From positions 1-20,551 of the forward strand of contig JBNGIQ010008007.1 in the NCBI GenBank assembly GCA_049999765.1: DNA of 20,551 bases. Reading direction: 5' to 3'. This document shows, piece by piece, positions 1-11,417 of this stretch. The DNA comes from Phaeoceros laevis. Taxonomy: Eukaryota; Anthocerotophyta; Anthocerotopsida; Notothyladales. The notes beneath the pieces were generated by a model. That model was not told where the DNA came from. It was given only the letters and a program-made list of their open reading frames with translations, and made no database searches. Each line of letters begins with the position of its first letter. Positions within the stretch are counted from its first letter, which is position 1. Both the position numbers and the translations under genes were made by a program.

Positions 1-260
1 AACTCCTTGGCTCACAGAGACGTTCTCGACTCAGCAGAATGTTTGTTTTTTGTTAAGGCTAGCTCAGAAAAGGGGCGAAAGTTGAGCGCCATGGCGTCCA
101 GAGTTTGGGGCCCCTGCGCCCTTTTGTTAACGTAGAGCCGCCTGCCTCCCGTGGTCCGGGTGACGCTTGAGTGCACTTTCGGCCTTCGGCCCATTTCCGT
201 TAGACCTTCGGCCTCAGGGCGCACCAGTTTGCCTTCGTTATCAGATAGTCAGAGCCATAT
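1..260. other. intergenic sequence left of the gap
   Basis: No gene can be supported here. Open frames that appear to run rightwards from this stretch do so only because they cross the run of Ns. No similarity or splice-bounded exon was recognised. Confidence 0.5.
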
Positions 261-1172
261 NNNNNNNNNNNNNNNNNNNNNNNNNNNNNNNNNNNNNNNN
301 NNNNNNNNNNNNNNNNNNNNNNNNNNNNNNNNNNNNNNNNNNNNNNNNNNNNNNNNNNNNNNNNNNNNNNNNNNNNNNNNNNNNNNNNNNNNNNNNNNNN
401 NNNNNNNNNNNNNNNNNNNNNNNNNNNNNNNNNNNNNNNNNNNNNNNNNNNNNNNNNNNNNNNNNNNNNNNNNNNNNNNNNNNNNNNNNNNNNNNNNNNN
501 NNNNNNNNNNNNNNNNNNNNNNNNNNNNNNNNNNNNNNNNNNNNNNNNNNNNNNNNNNNNNNNNNNNNNNNNNNNNNNNNNNNNNNNNNNNNNNNNNNNN
601 NNNNNNNNNNNNNNNNNNNNNNNNNNNNNNNNNNNNNNNNNNNNNNNNNNNNNNNNNNNNNNNNNNNNNNNNNNNNNNNNNNNNNNNNNNNNNNNNNNNN
701 NNNNNNNNNNNNNNNNNNNNNNNNNNNNNNNNNNNNNNNNNNNNNNNNNNNNNNNNNNNNNNNNNNNNNNNNNNNNNNNNNNNNNNNNNNNNNNNNNNNN
801 NNNNNNNNNNNNNNNNNNNNNNNNNNNNNNNNNNNNNNNNNNNNNNNNNNNNNNNNNNNNNNNNNNNNNNNNNNNNNNNNNNNNNNNNNNNNNNNNNNNN
901 NNNNNNNNNNNNNNNNNNNNNNNNNNNNNNNNNNNNNNNNNNNNNNNNNNNNNNNNNNNNNNNNNNNNNNNNNNNNNNNNNNNNNNNNNNNNNNNNNNNN
1001 NNNNNNNNNNNNNNNNNNNNNNNNNNNNNNNNNNNNNNNNNNNNNNNNNNNNNNNNNNNNNNNNNNNNNNNNNNNNNNNNNNNNNNNNNNNNNNNNNNNN
1101 NNNNNNNNNNNNNNNNNNNNNNNNNNNNNNNNNNNNNNNNNNNNNNNNNNNNNNNNNNNNNNNNNNNNNNNN
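261..1172. other. assembly gap (run of Ns)
   Basis: A continuous run of 912 Ns. The true length and content are unknown. The sequence resumes with a short GA-rich tract (GAGAGAGAG), so a simple repeat at the gap edge may have stopped assembly. Confidence 0.99.
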
Positions 1173-1725
1173 TAGGGAGAGAGAGAGTGTTTAAATGGTT
1201 TAAATTGTGTGGGATGGATAGCCGGATTCAAGTGTTGTTCGAGACGGAGCGCGACTGCGGGGTGAAATAAAGGCAATCCTGGGAGTTGAACACCAAACCT
1301 GCCCTTCCCACTCGAAGAACCTGACCACATGGCCTACCGGTACTCCATTACATAAAAGTGAATGGTTTAAATTATTTATATGTCTAACTTGGGATTGGTG
1401 GAGCGACGGGTAATTGCCGTCGATGTCGACGGGTCCTACAATAGTTTGTATACATTTACACTTTATATCCTAATGTGCCTATCTTTTCCTTGTCGGCTAT
1501 GCCCAAGTTCCCAAACTTCACTTAGTCCGAAACGGCCGGGTTCCGACACTGATCGTATTCGGGCGCGAGGAAACCCCCACTCGGTCGATGTTTGAGACCC
1601 ACTTGTTGTATGCGCCTCCAGGGTTTTTCCAGCTGAAGCGTGCGACGAATTAGGAGGGGACAACTGCCTCGCGGAAGGTGTAAGAGCTGAAGTGAAGTCC
1701 ACTGCGCGAAAGCCCACAGCTACTG
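1173..1725. other. intergenic, no gene seen
   Basis: Only short open frames on both strands, none with recognisable protein similarity or plausible splice structure. A locally repeated CGACGGGT motif lies near 1405-1435. Nothing else is supported. Confidence 0.5.
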
Positions 1726-1795
1726 CAGGATCCAAGTCGTTTGGAGAAGCCAAAGGTCGCCAGGATCCAAGTCGTTTGGAGAAGCCAAAGATCGC
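1726..1795. repeat. 35-bp tandem duplication
   Basis: Two adjacent 35-bp units (1726-1760 and 1761-1795), each starting CAGGATCCAAGTCG and ending TCGC, differ at about one base (AAAGGTCGC versus AAAGATCGC). They lie in sequence with no supported gene. Confidence 0.9.
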
Positions 1796-2153
1796 CAGTC
1801 TCTGGATTACAAAGAAGTCAAAACGTAGGATTCCTCTGCCTCGATCGCTTACATCTTGCGCATTTGCGTTACATTGTCCTTGCTGACGACCACGAGCCTT
1901 CGCATCCAGCGTCTTCCCTGGTCAGGCATGCGATGAATTGGGTGGCGAGTTTTGCGAGCAAGAATACCAAAAAGGTGTGCACCGCGAAGTGAAATAATCC
2001 CTTCGGATTCCGGAAGCAGCTGTAATCCCCAAAAACTGGGGCACCAGTACAACTGCTACACATTGAAATACTACTATTATCTACTGTTGTCCGCACTTTA
2101 GTTCACATCTAAGCACATCCCTACTTTTTCGTCCACCTTTCGATTATACCTCG
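1796..2153. other. region downstream of the HIP gene
   Basis: No coding exon is supported. The HIP gene ends on the minus strand at 2184, so this stretch should include its 3' UTR and polyadenylation site. I could not place a clear AATAAA-type signal. Confidence 0.4.
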
Positions 2154-2187
2154 ACCATTGCGCAAATCACACCATTGCGCAAATCAC
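2154..2187. repeat. 17-bp tandem repeat over the HIP stop codon
   Basis: Two exact 17-bp units (2154-2170 and 2171-2187) of ACCATTGCGCAAATCAC. The second contains the complement of the HIP stop codon (2184-2186), so the duplication straddles the end of the coding region and the start of the 3' UTR. Confidence 0.9.
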
Positions 2188-4531
2188 AATTCACCTCCTG
2201 GAAACTTGCTCATCATCTTGGCAATAATGGGAGCAACACGAGGATTCTGGGTATGCATACTGATGTTTCCCGGGTTTTTTATTACTGCATTGTCAGACCG
2301 TTTTTCAGAAGGAGCAATGTGACCAAGAAATAAGCAAAACTGCAACCACAAGTTCTCGGTCGATCTGTTACCATCTTGCAGAGCAGCCATTACTTCTGGG
2401 TCCTGGAACGCGGCCATTAACTCCGGATCCTGCGTAACGACACGGTTAGATATTATGCCAGGTCTACCGAATAGTAAACCCCTAAAACACCTTCTGACTT
2501 GATAAGCTCAACTCCGGATCCTGCGCAACGACACAGTTGGATCCTACGCCAGGTCTACCAAGTAGCAACCCCTAAAACACATTTTGACTTGACAAGCCCA
2601 GCCATAGTTTACCTTCAAAAGTCTACTCATATCTACACCTCCTGGTGCTCCGCCAGAAAATCCAGGGAATCCTCCTGGCATACTCGGCATGCCACTCTGA
2701 CGAAATCCTCCTGGTGTTGCTCCTGCTCTCTTAGACTCTGACGCATCATCTTCATGCTTGGAGGCTTCGTAAGTAGCCTGCAAGGTACCAAATCTACCGT
2801 CTTAGACAGCCATCCACTAAAAAGACTGTGCTCAACATAGCAATCCTATCAGATGCGCCAAATTTTGCCTGAGCTTGAGCATGACGCCTTTGCCTCCCTT
2901 CCTCAGCTCGTCGCTCTTCTCTTTCCTTTCTCAGCTGTTCGTACTTCTTCCGGTGCTGCTCAAGTTTACGAGCGTTCGGTTCCACCTGATGATCATTGAT
3001 GAAGGAATGGCAGAGTCAATCACTTCTTGCCGAAACATAGTGTCCTCCAAGGCTCATTAAAGGGAGAAAACAGACCTACCCATTACCATACCTTCTTGAG
3101 CGCAGCTGCAATGTCTTCATCATAGTCCAGCCTCGAAGCCACATGGAGGTCTTTGGCAGCCTCCTCCCACATACCGAGGAGGGCGTTTGCTTGGCCCCTC
3201 CATTTAAATCCCTTAGCAGAATCAGGATTGATCTGCAAGCAATTTTTCAACCTTAAAGTGCCCCACATCCAACTCCAGCACAGCAATTTGCTCAGACACA
3301 CCGCAAACGGCATGTTCGTCCTATTTCCTTCAGGCATTGACGACGGTGGTTGAAAGATGCAGTAGGTCACAAACCATTCGCTAAAACAAGTACACGTGAC
3401 AGATGGACGTGTGACAATTGTACCTTTATTGCAGCCTCAGCATCCCGGATGGCCGCTTTAGGCTTCTTCATCTTCACAAAAACACTCGCTGCAGGCCAGC
3501 GACAAGTCTTCACAAGATACCTTCCACCAGTGTACTGAAAGACGGCCAGAAAACGGGATATGGGGTCTCAACAATAGGAAGGTCCAAAGTACGATCCGAA
3601 TACCTCTGCTGGAATACAGAATCCCAGACGCTGGGTTGAGGAGGATGGCCTGGGTAAGATTGTCCAGAGCTTCGTCCAAAGCGCCTGAACAGTTCAAGTC
3701 GAGAAGGTCAGTAGTCAGTAGGTGAGCGAGTCTCTCAATAACGAACTGGCCACTAGAAAGAATGTTCAACCTTCAGCAATCGCTTGCATTGCCTTGCTCT
3801 TAGCTATCTGGGCATTCTCCCTCATGTCGTCAGTTACTTCAACAAAAGGATCACCCATCTGCACAGGCACAATGAACGTAATACCCCGCACTGTAGCTCG
3901 TTACAGATACAGGCTATCAGCGAAAGAGGACAAGACGTTGACCTTCTGAGAAGGACTGTTGTCGGGTGAAACCACGCCCTCGTTGTCCAGCTCGACGTCG
4001 GATTCCTCGTCTTCATCACTTGGGTAATCATCCCAGCCCTTGGAAGTCGTCGAAGTCTTCCCAGTGTCAAATTGCTCCTCAAGCTCAGGCATGTCATCGT
4101 CACTTCCATATCCTACATTGTTCTGCACAAATCACACCATGAGGCTAGCCACACAAGGCCCAAACTCTGTGCAAGCAAAACCAGGAGGGATTCAGGCTAG
4201 AAGGTGCCACCCAAGGGCGAGGATGGTATGTACCTTAGGAGGTGCCTTGAAAGGTTGCGACTTCCGGGTGGCAGAGGGCGGGAGCTTTGCCCCAAGCCTG
4301 ACAGCCAAAGGTACGGCTCAAACACAGGAGTTGCAGAGATGTTACACACTACCAAGCTCATAGGAAGCTTGTAGAAGAGCTGTGAACAAGAACTACGGAG
4401 GAGACTAAGCTTAGGACTCACCTCTCAAGAAAGTCGCGGAAGAAGCGGAGTGAGGGCTCCTGCAAGATTGCCGGGTTCGCCTCCACTTGCTGGACAAACA
4501 GCTTCAGCTGCGCCAGTTTAGCGGTGTCCAT
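2184..4531 (-). CDS. HIP: Hsp70-interacting protein (HIP/ST13-like TPR co-chaperone)
   Basis: Cytosolic co-chaperone that binds the Hsp70 ATPase domain and stabilises its ADP state (family knowledge). I reconstruct 11 exons: 4531-4422, 4297-4234, 4122-3943, 3858-3771, 3684-3604, 3488-3424, 3232-3092, 2985-2869, 2777-2613, 2429-2372, 2284-2184. The spliced length is 1170 nt, or 389 aa plus stop, and every phase closes. The ATG at 4531 opens [15 protein letters not shown], typical of plant HIP. Residues 1-45 form the N-terminal oligomerisation domain ([17 protein letters not shown]), followed by an acidic linker ([15 protein letters not shown]). About 119-240 is the TPR region ([60 protein letters not shown]). 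About 244-282 is a charged helix ([20 protein letters not shown]). About 300-330 is a short Gly/Met/Pro segment ([16 protein letters not shown]), and 338-389 a C-terminal STI1/DP domain ([19 protein letters not shown]...VAPIIAKMM). The Gly/Met/Pro segment is much shorter than in Arabidopsis HIP1, which accounts for most of the length difference. Intron 8 appears to be GC-AG. Confidence 0.95.
2419..2599. repeat. about 90-bp tandem duplication across a HIP splice acceptor
   Basis: Copy A (2419-2509) and copy B (2510-2599) are adjacent and roughly 85% identical by eye, with one single-base indel. Both begin AACTCCGGATCCTGCG. Copy A contains the real acceptor and the first bases of HIP exon 10 (start 2429, minus strand). 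Copy B, upstream in the transcript within intron 9, carries a near-perfect duplicate acceptor (GCAG followed by GATCCGGAGTT) at 2520. Confidence 0.93.
2778..2868 (-). other. GC-AG intron 8 of the HIP gene
   Basis: The reading frame conserved with HIP (…RRHAQAQ) ends at 2869. The next conserved block ([16 protein letters not shown]) starts at 2777 after a standard TTGCAG acceptor. The only donor that keeps phase 0 and the family alignment is CAG/GCAAAA, a GC donor. No GT in the right place was seen. (Coordinates are in transcript order: first intron base 2868, last 2778.). Confidence 0.72.
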
Positions 4532-5219
4532 GGCATTGGGTTTCGAGGACTCACAGGCGATCCCGAGCGACGTGGAAACTTCAGAAAAGGGCTGGGTTAG
4601 AAAGCACGGGTAGCAGCGTGTCGATCTGTTTCATTAGGTCATCCAAAGATGGCCTGCTCCACCGCTGATTCCGCCGCCCTGGGGCGAGCCGTGCAGTGCA
4701 AAGTTGTTGTTGTCCCTAAGTGGCCTTAATCTGCGCAGGTGTTCGGCGTCGTTCTTGAGAGGTAGACGACTGCCTTGCTGGCTCGCATTCCGGACATTCC
4801 CCAAGGTGCAGCTAGAGAGTTTGCCGGGCCTGCGTACTTCGTGCCATGGTGTTTATTCATATTGTGTTGAGTTGTGAAATGCGGTCGGAGAAATTTTCCT
4901 TCCGTGCCCCTGTTGGCCTGTTCGTAAAACATAAATTTGGTTGCCATGTTTGATGTGAGGAAGAAAGTGTGCTGTGACATGACCGGAACTTGCGTAGATT
5001 CGGCAAAATTGTGAGCGTGGAAACTCCTTAGAGTGTCTTCGTCGAGGAGAGAGCAATCCGTCAAGCTCCTTTTAAGGTGTTGCTGTCCTAATCGCGATGC
5101 TCAGGGCCAATACATTATGTCGTTTCCGTACTGACACAGCTTGGACAGGTTTGTTACAGGTCCTTCCCCAAGACAGAACACGGAAGCATTATGAGAGCCA
5201 AATAATGAAATTTTGTGCG
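4532..5219 (-). promoter_or_regulatory. spacer between importin 3' end and HIP start
   Basis: About 690 bp separate the importin stop (5220) from the downstream HIP start codon (4531); both genes are on the minus strand. It should hold the importin 3' UTR and the HIP promoter and 5' UTR. A 112-codon minus-strand open frame (5064-4726) has no recognisable similarity and is probably chance. No clear TATA box or other site could be assigned with confidence. Confidence 0.45.
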
Positions 5220-8200
5220 TTAAAAAGTTACAGGACTGGCCATTCCTCGAGTTTCCGCCAATTCCTTCTCCACCTCCTTCCTTCGCTCATCAGCATGCAG
5301 CGACACTGCATGTGCAACTGCTTGGTGATGGAAATCCAACGATCCAGATAGAAACTGGAACCTTCTCGGGTCTCTCGAAGACATATCTGTCCAGTGCCAG
5401 ATCACAATAATCAGAGTCATCGTTCAGCATAAATCCTCGGCAAAAGATATGGCCAGACATACCCTTCATCACATCTGCGAAGTAGACAAATGGGTCCACG
5501 CTATCAATAGGTGCCTGAAACTCCTCATCATCAGTGAACTCATCATCGGAGTCATCATCATCATCTGGCTGTTGTAGAGTTTTCGCCTGTTCAGCATAGC
5601 ACATTGACATGTTACGAACACAAACACAGCAGGCTGCCGTGCCTGATTGGATGGCTGCACCAAAAGAGTGAATAGCAACAAACTTCGTAATGTGGCTGGC
5701 AAAAAAGTCTAAATGATGCTTAGAGCAGCAAAAAGAAACACCTGCACTCTTGCTGCCAGTTTTTGAAGCTTTAGATTATCGGTTTCATCATTTTCATCGT
5801 CATCTCCATCATCTTTATCCCAATCCTCGTCCTCCCCAGACTTCCAACCATCCAGCTCCTCATCGTCATCACCATCCCCAGCTGCATCTTCCTCTATTGT
5901 AGCAGCCTCTGCATATGAATACACATAATAAAATAGACTCCAAGCCACGCCAGTAGCATGTGCCTCTGAACATCAAGTATCACATACCTGCCCTCTGCTC
6001 CTTATAAGCAAGTAATAAATTTAGTAACGCTTTGAAGACCTGATCCAGTCCTAGTTGCAGCTCTTGAGGCATGGCCTCAACAGGTAGATGAAGAAGTGAA
6101 GCAAGCCCTAGTATGCACACCTTCTTGTCATGCTCTCTGCGCACAAACAAGACAGATGCATGTTTATGTGCCTAGACCTGTTGCCATATCACTGACAGAC
6201 AAACAAGCAGTCCTTAACACTACGGCAATGGCAGTCCATCAGGAGCACCTCCGGAAATGTACTCGCTTTGTGCTTCTCTTGACTTCATAAAGCATTTGAA
6301 ACCAAGTTTGAAAAATTTGAGAAGTGACTCCCAGATTTTGCAGAATGCTAAGAGAAAATGCAGCATTATAGTACAAGGCATTTGCAACCTGCCACTCACA
6401 AAGCACTGCATCAACTACAAGCAGGAGTAACTGTACAGTTAGTTTCCTGAAGAAGGTGCATGACTTGGAGAAGTCCACTGCCCTAAGAAATCTGATCACA
6501 ATCTTTTCCAACAGCTGGTAGGGTCTGCCATTTTCTCACCACTTCAATCAGTAGATCCTTCAAATACTTCTCTTTTGTTCTTCTAAGCCTGTCCACGGTT
6601 ATTCTCAGATAGGGTTCAACCCATTCATCCACTCTACCTCTGCAATTTTGAAAAACTGATTCAATCAGCTTTGGGGCTGGCTTCACATCACTATCTTCAT
6701 ATTTGTCATCTGATAGAACCTGTAAAACAAAAAAAAAATCACGCACAAGAGTTAAGTGCAGGCAGTTCTCAACCCCTGAAAAAGAACCCTGTTTAAAGTA
6801 AAACTACCAGACAGTACTCACCTGTGATAGCATCTTGAAAAGGCTTCGTTGATAATCTGGATCCTTACACGAAAGGAAGTGCTCAGTGCTCCTTGAGATG
6901 TAGTTATCCAGTGGAACTAGAATATCTGACAAAAGGAAGATTTAGACACCTCAGGGGAGGTCTTGACCTTGAGATTGCACAAGATTCCTGGAGTAGCAGC
7001 TGCACTTCTATAGATAAAAAAATTCAGGGAAACATTCTAGAGATGCCCTTAATCTGAGAGAGCACCTTCAGACTTCATCAAACAATTGTGGAAACGAGAA
7101 GAAAACTCACTTTCAAAGTAATCTATCGCCCACTCATCCATCGCATCCACCATGCGTGGCCACAAGCTCCACATTTCCAGACTGATCGATGGTGAGAAGT
7201 AAGTCATGTATGACACAATCTCCAATACCTCCTCAAAAACATCTGCACCCACAAGAAGATTAGACTACAAGTTCTTAACTCCACCTTATATGAAGAATAC
7301 CCCCATAGAAACTTGTGGGCTCAAAGAAAACGGGACAGGCAGTCAGCCATAGGTGAAGAACTTGCAGAACTGAACCTTGGCCTTCGGTAGTCAGCATTCT
7401 CTCCATTATAGGCAAGAGGGTTGGCTCCATCTGTGGAAACAAATGGGGCAGTCGGCTAACTGATTCAAGTATAGTGCCAATGGCTCTGAGGCAACCAACA
7501 GCCGCCAAAGCTCCAGAGTCATCCTCGTCTTCATCCGTTTCAGCGGATTGCAGACATTTCCAAAATGCAGCAGCCTGGACACCAAGGTTGAAAGTGATAG
7601 ATCTCTTAGCTTGCATAACCCAAAAAGTGCAACTGCAGAGGCTACCAAGTGTGTGCCCAGACATACCAAGTTCTGGCAAAGGCCGAGAGCATAGGGAGCC
7701 ATCTCTTCTCCAAACTTCTCAACAACTGTTTCTAAAGTGAACACAAGGTCTTCATTCTCCACTTCATTCATTAGTTTGAAAAAATCTGCACGACCACTCT
7801 GGGTGATACACTTAGAAGTAGCCAACAAACTTTGCTCGAGGTCGTGAGTTTAGAAGAGGAAACTTAAATATTTTTCACTAACCATCAAGAAGACCAGGTA
7901 AGATGGGTCGTATCTCATTGAGATCTGCAATAGCAGAAATTGCTCAGGATATGATATAGGGCAGGCTCAAGGAGCAAAGGAAGTAACACACAACACAAAA
8001 CTTGGGATTGCGAAAACCAGGGAATCTACACTTCACACATACATCAACATTTCCAGAAGCAACATCACCTTTACAGCCAGAAACAAATTGGCGAAGTGCC
8101 ACGACAGAATCAACACGCACTGGAAGCTCGGAATCTTTCAGTGCAGAGACCACACTATGCATGGCAGAATTGAAACTATGCTCATCAGTAAATGTTACGT

Positions 8201-11200
8201 CTGCATACTGGCCAGCAACCCATGCTGCCTACATTGCCAACGGATGACGTAAGTACCTGCACCACAACTGCGGAAGTAGGTGCACTTCTAGCACAGGAAT
8301 CCTAATAAAAAAGCACCTTGCATACCTTTGCCCTAAGATGTCCAGCTGGGCTCCCGAATTCGGGATACACATGCTGCACCAGCATGTGCTCCAACTGAGC
8401 CTTGTATGGTTGAGTCTTTTTAAGCTTGTCACTTAGAGCTCCCACTGCCAATAACCCACCATCCTTTTGGCGGTAGGGTTTCTGGCCTATGGGTGCCTCA
8501 TCATATCTACAAAAAGAAAAAAGAGTTCCAGGTGCTGACATGAAGACACTTCGGCGTACAAAAGTTAACAGAGTACCAGAGGAGACGGAGCAAATATCTG
8601 GCCGGAGGCAAATGTTACCTGCGAAAAATCTCAACAACAAATGCTAGAAACTTTTGCAGATTTTCTTTGCCACCACTGTGCTTCCTCACAAGTTCTGAAA
8701 TGAAATTAATCGCTGCTGTCCGAGGACTGTACATATCCTCAATAATATCTGTCACCAAAATTAGTTCCTCAATAGTTTGAACATACAATTTCATCAAATG
8801 ACAAATACAAACAATGACAATCATGATTCTACTGTTCCAAGGAACAGCGTACAAAATCCTGAAACCTTGGCAAAAGCTGCTAGCTTGACCATCACGTACC
8901 ATAACCCTTCCTTACATACTCATGTGGGTCATCACGCCAGAGCTGTTCATCAGCATCGTTGAAGCACAGAAGAGGAAATATGATCTCAAAGAGCACAATG
9001 TCTAGCTGTGGCTTCAATAGCTGATATGTAACTGACTTTGAAACACTGCAAAAACAAATACTCCAACAAGTCAGCAACAAAGTGGCATAGAAGAAAGTTG
9101 TGCCAAAATTGTTGGGAGGTTCTCTTTGTAGCAAACTGCATCAGCTTCTTAAAAACATCAATTCACACAACCACACCTAAAGGCAAGATTCATAACTCTC
9201 CAGCAGATCTCCACGACTGTTTCCTTTGCATGGGTGGAGAAACAAATACATGCCATATACAATGCCAGTCACATAGCATCATCTTGTGATCAATGCTTTT
9301 GTCAAAAGAGGGAAAAACCGAGTAGCAAGCACCCAATCCATCTTCGACGAAAGAAGTTGCTAGCTGGTCACCTTGTTATCAGATATTGCAATCCAAGGTT
9401 TATTACTCGATCCGGCAAATATCCACCATGACGGAGAACACCTAGAAGGGTCATACACGATTCCAGAAACTTTCCAGCGAACTGCTTCTGAAACATCTGG
9501 GCAAATGCTTTGTGTTCTGCCTTTGACATCTTTGGATCCCCAAACCTGCCCATGATCAGATGAACAAGTCACACAGAAGCATCCTTACTAGTTGAAGTTA
9601 ACTGAAGACAAGGCAGAAGTTAAATGCCTTGAGACATTGAAGGAAGAAGTATCCATAACACCTGTTGTATAGCCGGTTCATGATATGCAGTGTCCATTTT
9701 TTTACCTTCCACCAACCCCACACCTTCCGTAGTTCAGGATCAGTCGGCTGACCTTCAGTGGGAACTGGCCTTTCAAGCAGATTATGATAGCAAACCATCC
9801 AAGCAGTGAAGATGTTGGCATCATGAAGTAGCTTGGGAACCTCCAACTTCAAAACCCAAAAGGAAACTTAAGGCAATAGCCATCAAGCAGCTGAAAACAC
9901 AGTTCATCAAATGTATTGCACTACGTAAAATCCAATCTAAGGTAAAACAGAAGTGGAGCAAAACTACGTACGTAAGATGAAGACCAGAATATCTTGCAAA
10001 TAAGCTTAATAAGGTCTGCTATCTCAATAGGTGGGCTTTGGTGCATTAAAAGCATATACTTAAGGATTTCAAGCAAAACTGGAAACGTTGTATTGGTGAT
10101 CAGATAGACCGGTGTTCTCTCCTCCTCGTCCTTAAACCTGCACATCACGAAGTGTGTGTTGCACACAAAGACTTCCCAAGCACCGCGGCACAAAGACCCA
10201 ATAGGATATCTACATGGCCGCAATTCACTCTGTGTGTTGTTGAGACAACGATGAGTTACAAAATACTAAATTTGAAGCAAAGTTCTATCAATACGAACAA
10301 TTTCAGCAAATACAACTCAAAATTCACTTGAGGAAGGACTCTCTCCATACCCTTATAATATCTAGCAGACAACATAAAGATGAGGATAAATGCATGTCGT
10401 CTTTATCCTGTTAGAAAAGCTTACTCATATTTCTTGGTCAAAATTCTTAAAGCATAAAGTGCTCCATACACCCTCTGCTGGTCACGTGACTTCAAATTTA
10501 CGTCCACAGCAGACAACAGGAGAGGCCATTGCTCTGGGTAGTCTGCATGTACAACAGTTTTCAAACATTCACCCAGTTGTACCCTGCAATTTAGAAAACG
10601 ACAGTTAAAACAACAATCTCTTTACTGCCTGAAAGAAAATTGCCGAAAGAAGTTAGTTCTATGCATATTCCAAAGTCTGGGGTACCTTATCAAAGGAGGA
10701 GCGTAAATGATGGCTTCTAGAAGATTTTCCCGGACAGTTGTCTTGTCAGTCTCGGAAATCTTTTCAGGATCCCCTGCCACGCCACATTTTAGACGCCAAT
10801 GCAATCAGTATCCCACCCTAATCAGTCCTTGATTCCAATGAATTCATGAACCAAAGCAGCTTAGACCTGGATCCCGTGGACTCCAATCCCTTGCGATCAC
10901 ATTCTTGAAGTAGATGCTCGCAATCTGACGAATAGAAAAATCCACGTTCGTCGTAATAATGATTTGCAAAAGCCCGACAAGGTGTCCTGGAGCATGCTGA
11001 AACTGCATGCAGAGTGATACAGAGTTAGAATACAAGCAACGACTATCCCAATCCAGCAAGCTGGACGAGACTGTGATTTCCACAAGTAACCTTGAGTTCC
11101 CCTAAGACGAATTCGGCCGACAATATCATCTCTTCTGGAGCTGACATAGCCCGTACGCCAGAGACAAGTGGCCTAAGCTAGCAAAAACTTGAGAGATGCG

Positions 11201-11417
11201 ATACTCCCCTAGATTTGACGGTGTACCGCGAAATGTGGACCAAGAGCAAGAATTAAGCAAGTAAGAGCTGATCGCTGCGGGTCACAGCATCGGCAAACGG
11301 AGGCACCCAACGGTGGGGCGGGAGTACCTGGTTCAGATGCTCTTCCCCGGCCTTGCGTTCCTCCGGGTCGGTGCTGAGGGCCCGTTGAAGGACAGTCGCC
11401 AGTGTCTGCAGATCCAT
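5220..11417 (-). CDS. SAD2: importin-7/8-type nuclear import receptor (SAD2-like)
   Basis: Importin-beta superfamily karyopherin that carries cargo through nuclear pores and is released by Ran-GTP (family knowledge). Arabidopsis SAD2 is linked to ABA/stress and miRNA pathways. The 22 exons are 11417-11328, 11002-10867, 10773-10686, 10583-10425, 10137-9972, 9846-9662, 9545-9372, 9045-8900, 8748-8619, 8506-8326, 8228-8069, 7924-7883, 7785-7667, 7574-7376, 7242-7111, 6925-6822, 6719-6540, 6388-6249, 6136-5988, 5908-5742, 5586-5463 and 5386-5220. They total 3138 nt (1045 aa), the usual length for plant SAD2, and all phases close. The N-terminal importin-beta/Ran-binding region spans exons 1-3 ([29 protein letters not shown]), followed by HEAT-like repeats. 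Diagnostic blocks include [129 protein letters not shown]-like [15 protein letters not shown] and [14 protein letters not shown]. Two acidic clusters lie near residues 897-935 and 955-975, as in relatives. The ATG at 11417 ([10 protein letters not shown]) matches family N-termini. Confidence 0.96.

Noticed and set aside
151-1330. Long open frames on both strands across positions 261-1172
   Set aside because: They are open only because unknown bases are translated as X; no real coding evidence on either side.
4726-5064. A 112-codon minus-strand open frame between the importin and HIP genes
   Set aside because: No recognisable similarity, no splice context needed, and it lies in the expected UTR/promoter interval.
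5751-5900. Repetitive GAT/GAC-rich tract resembling a microsatellite
   Set aside because: It encodes the conserved C-terminal acidic region of the importin in frame.
7430-7442. Apparent splice acceptor (TTTCCACAG) before METTLLP-like importin sequence
   Set aside because: The family reads straight through ([16 protein letters not shown]) in one open frame, so this is exon sequence, not an intron end.
8224-8229. Alternative acceptor GGCAG/CATGG for importin exon 11
   Set aside because: It breaks the phase with the preceding exon; the acceptor AATGTAG/GCAGCATGG at 8228 restores [13 protein letters not shown] as in relatives.
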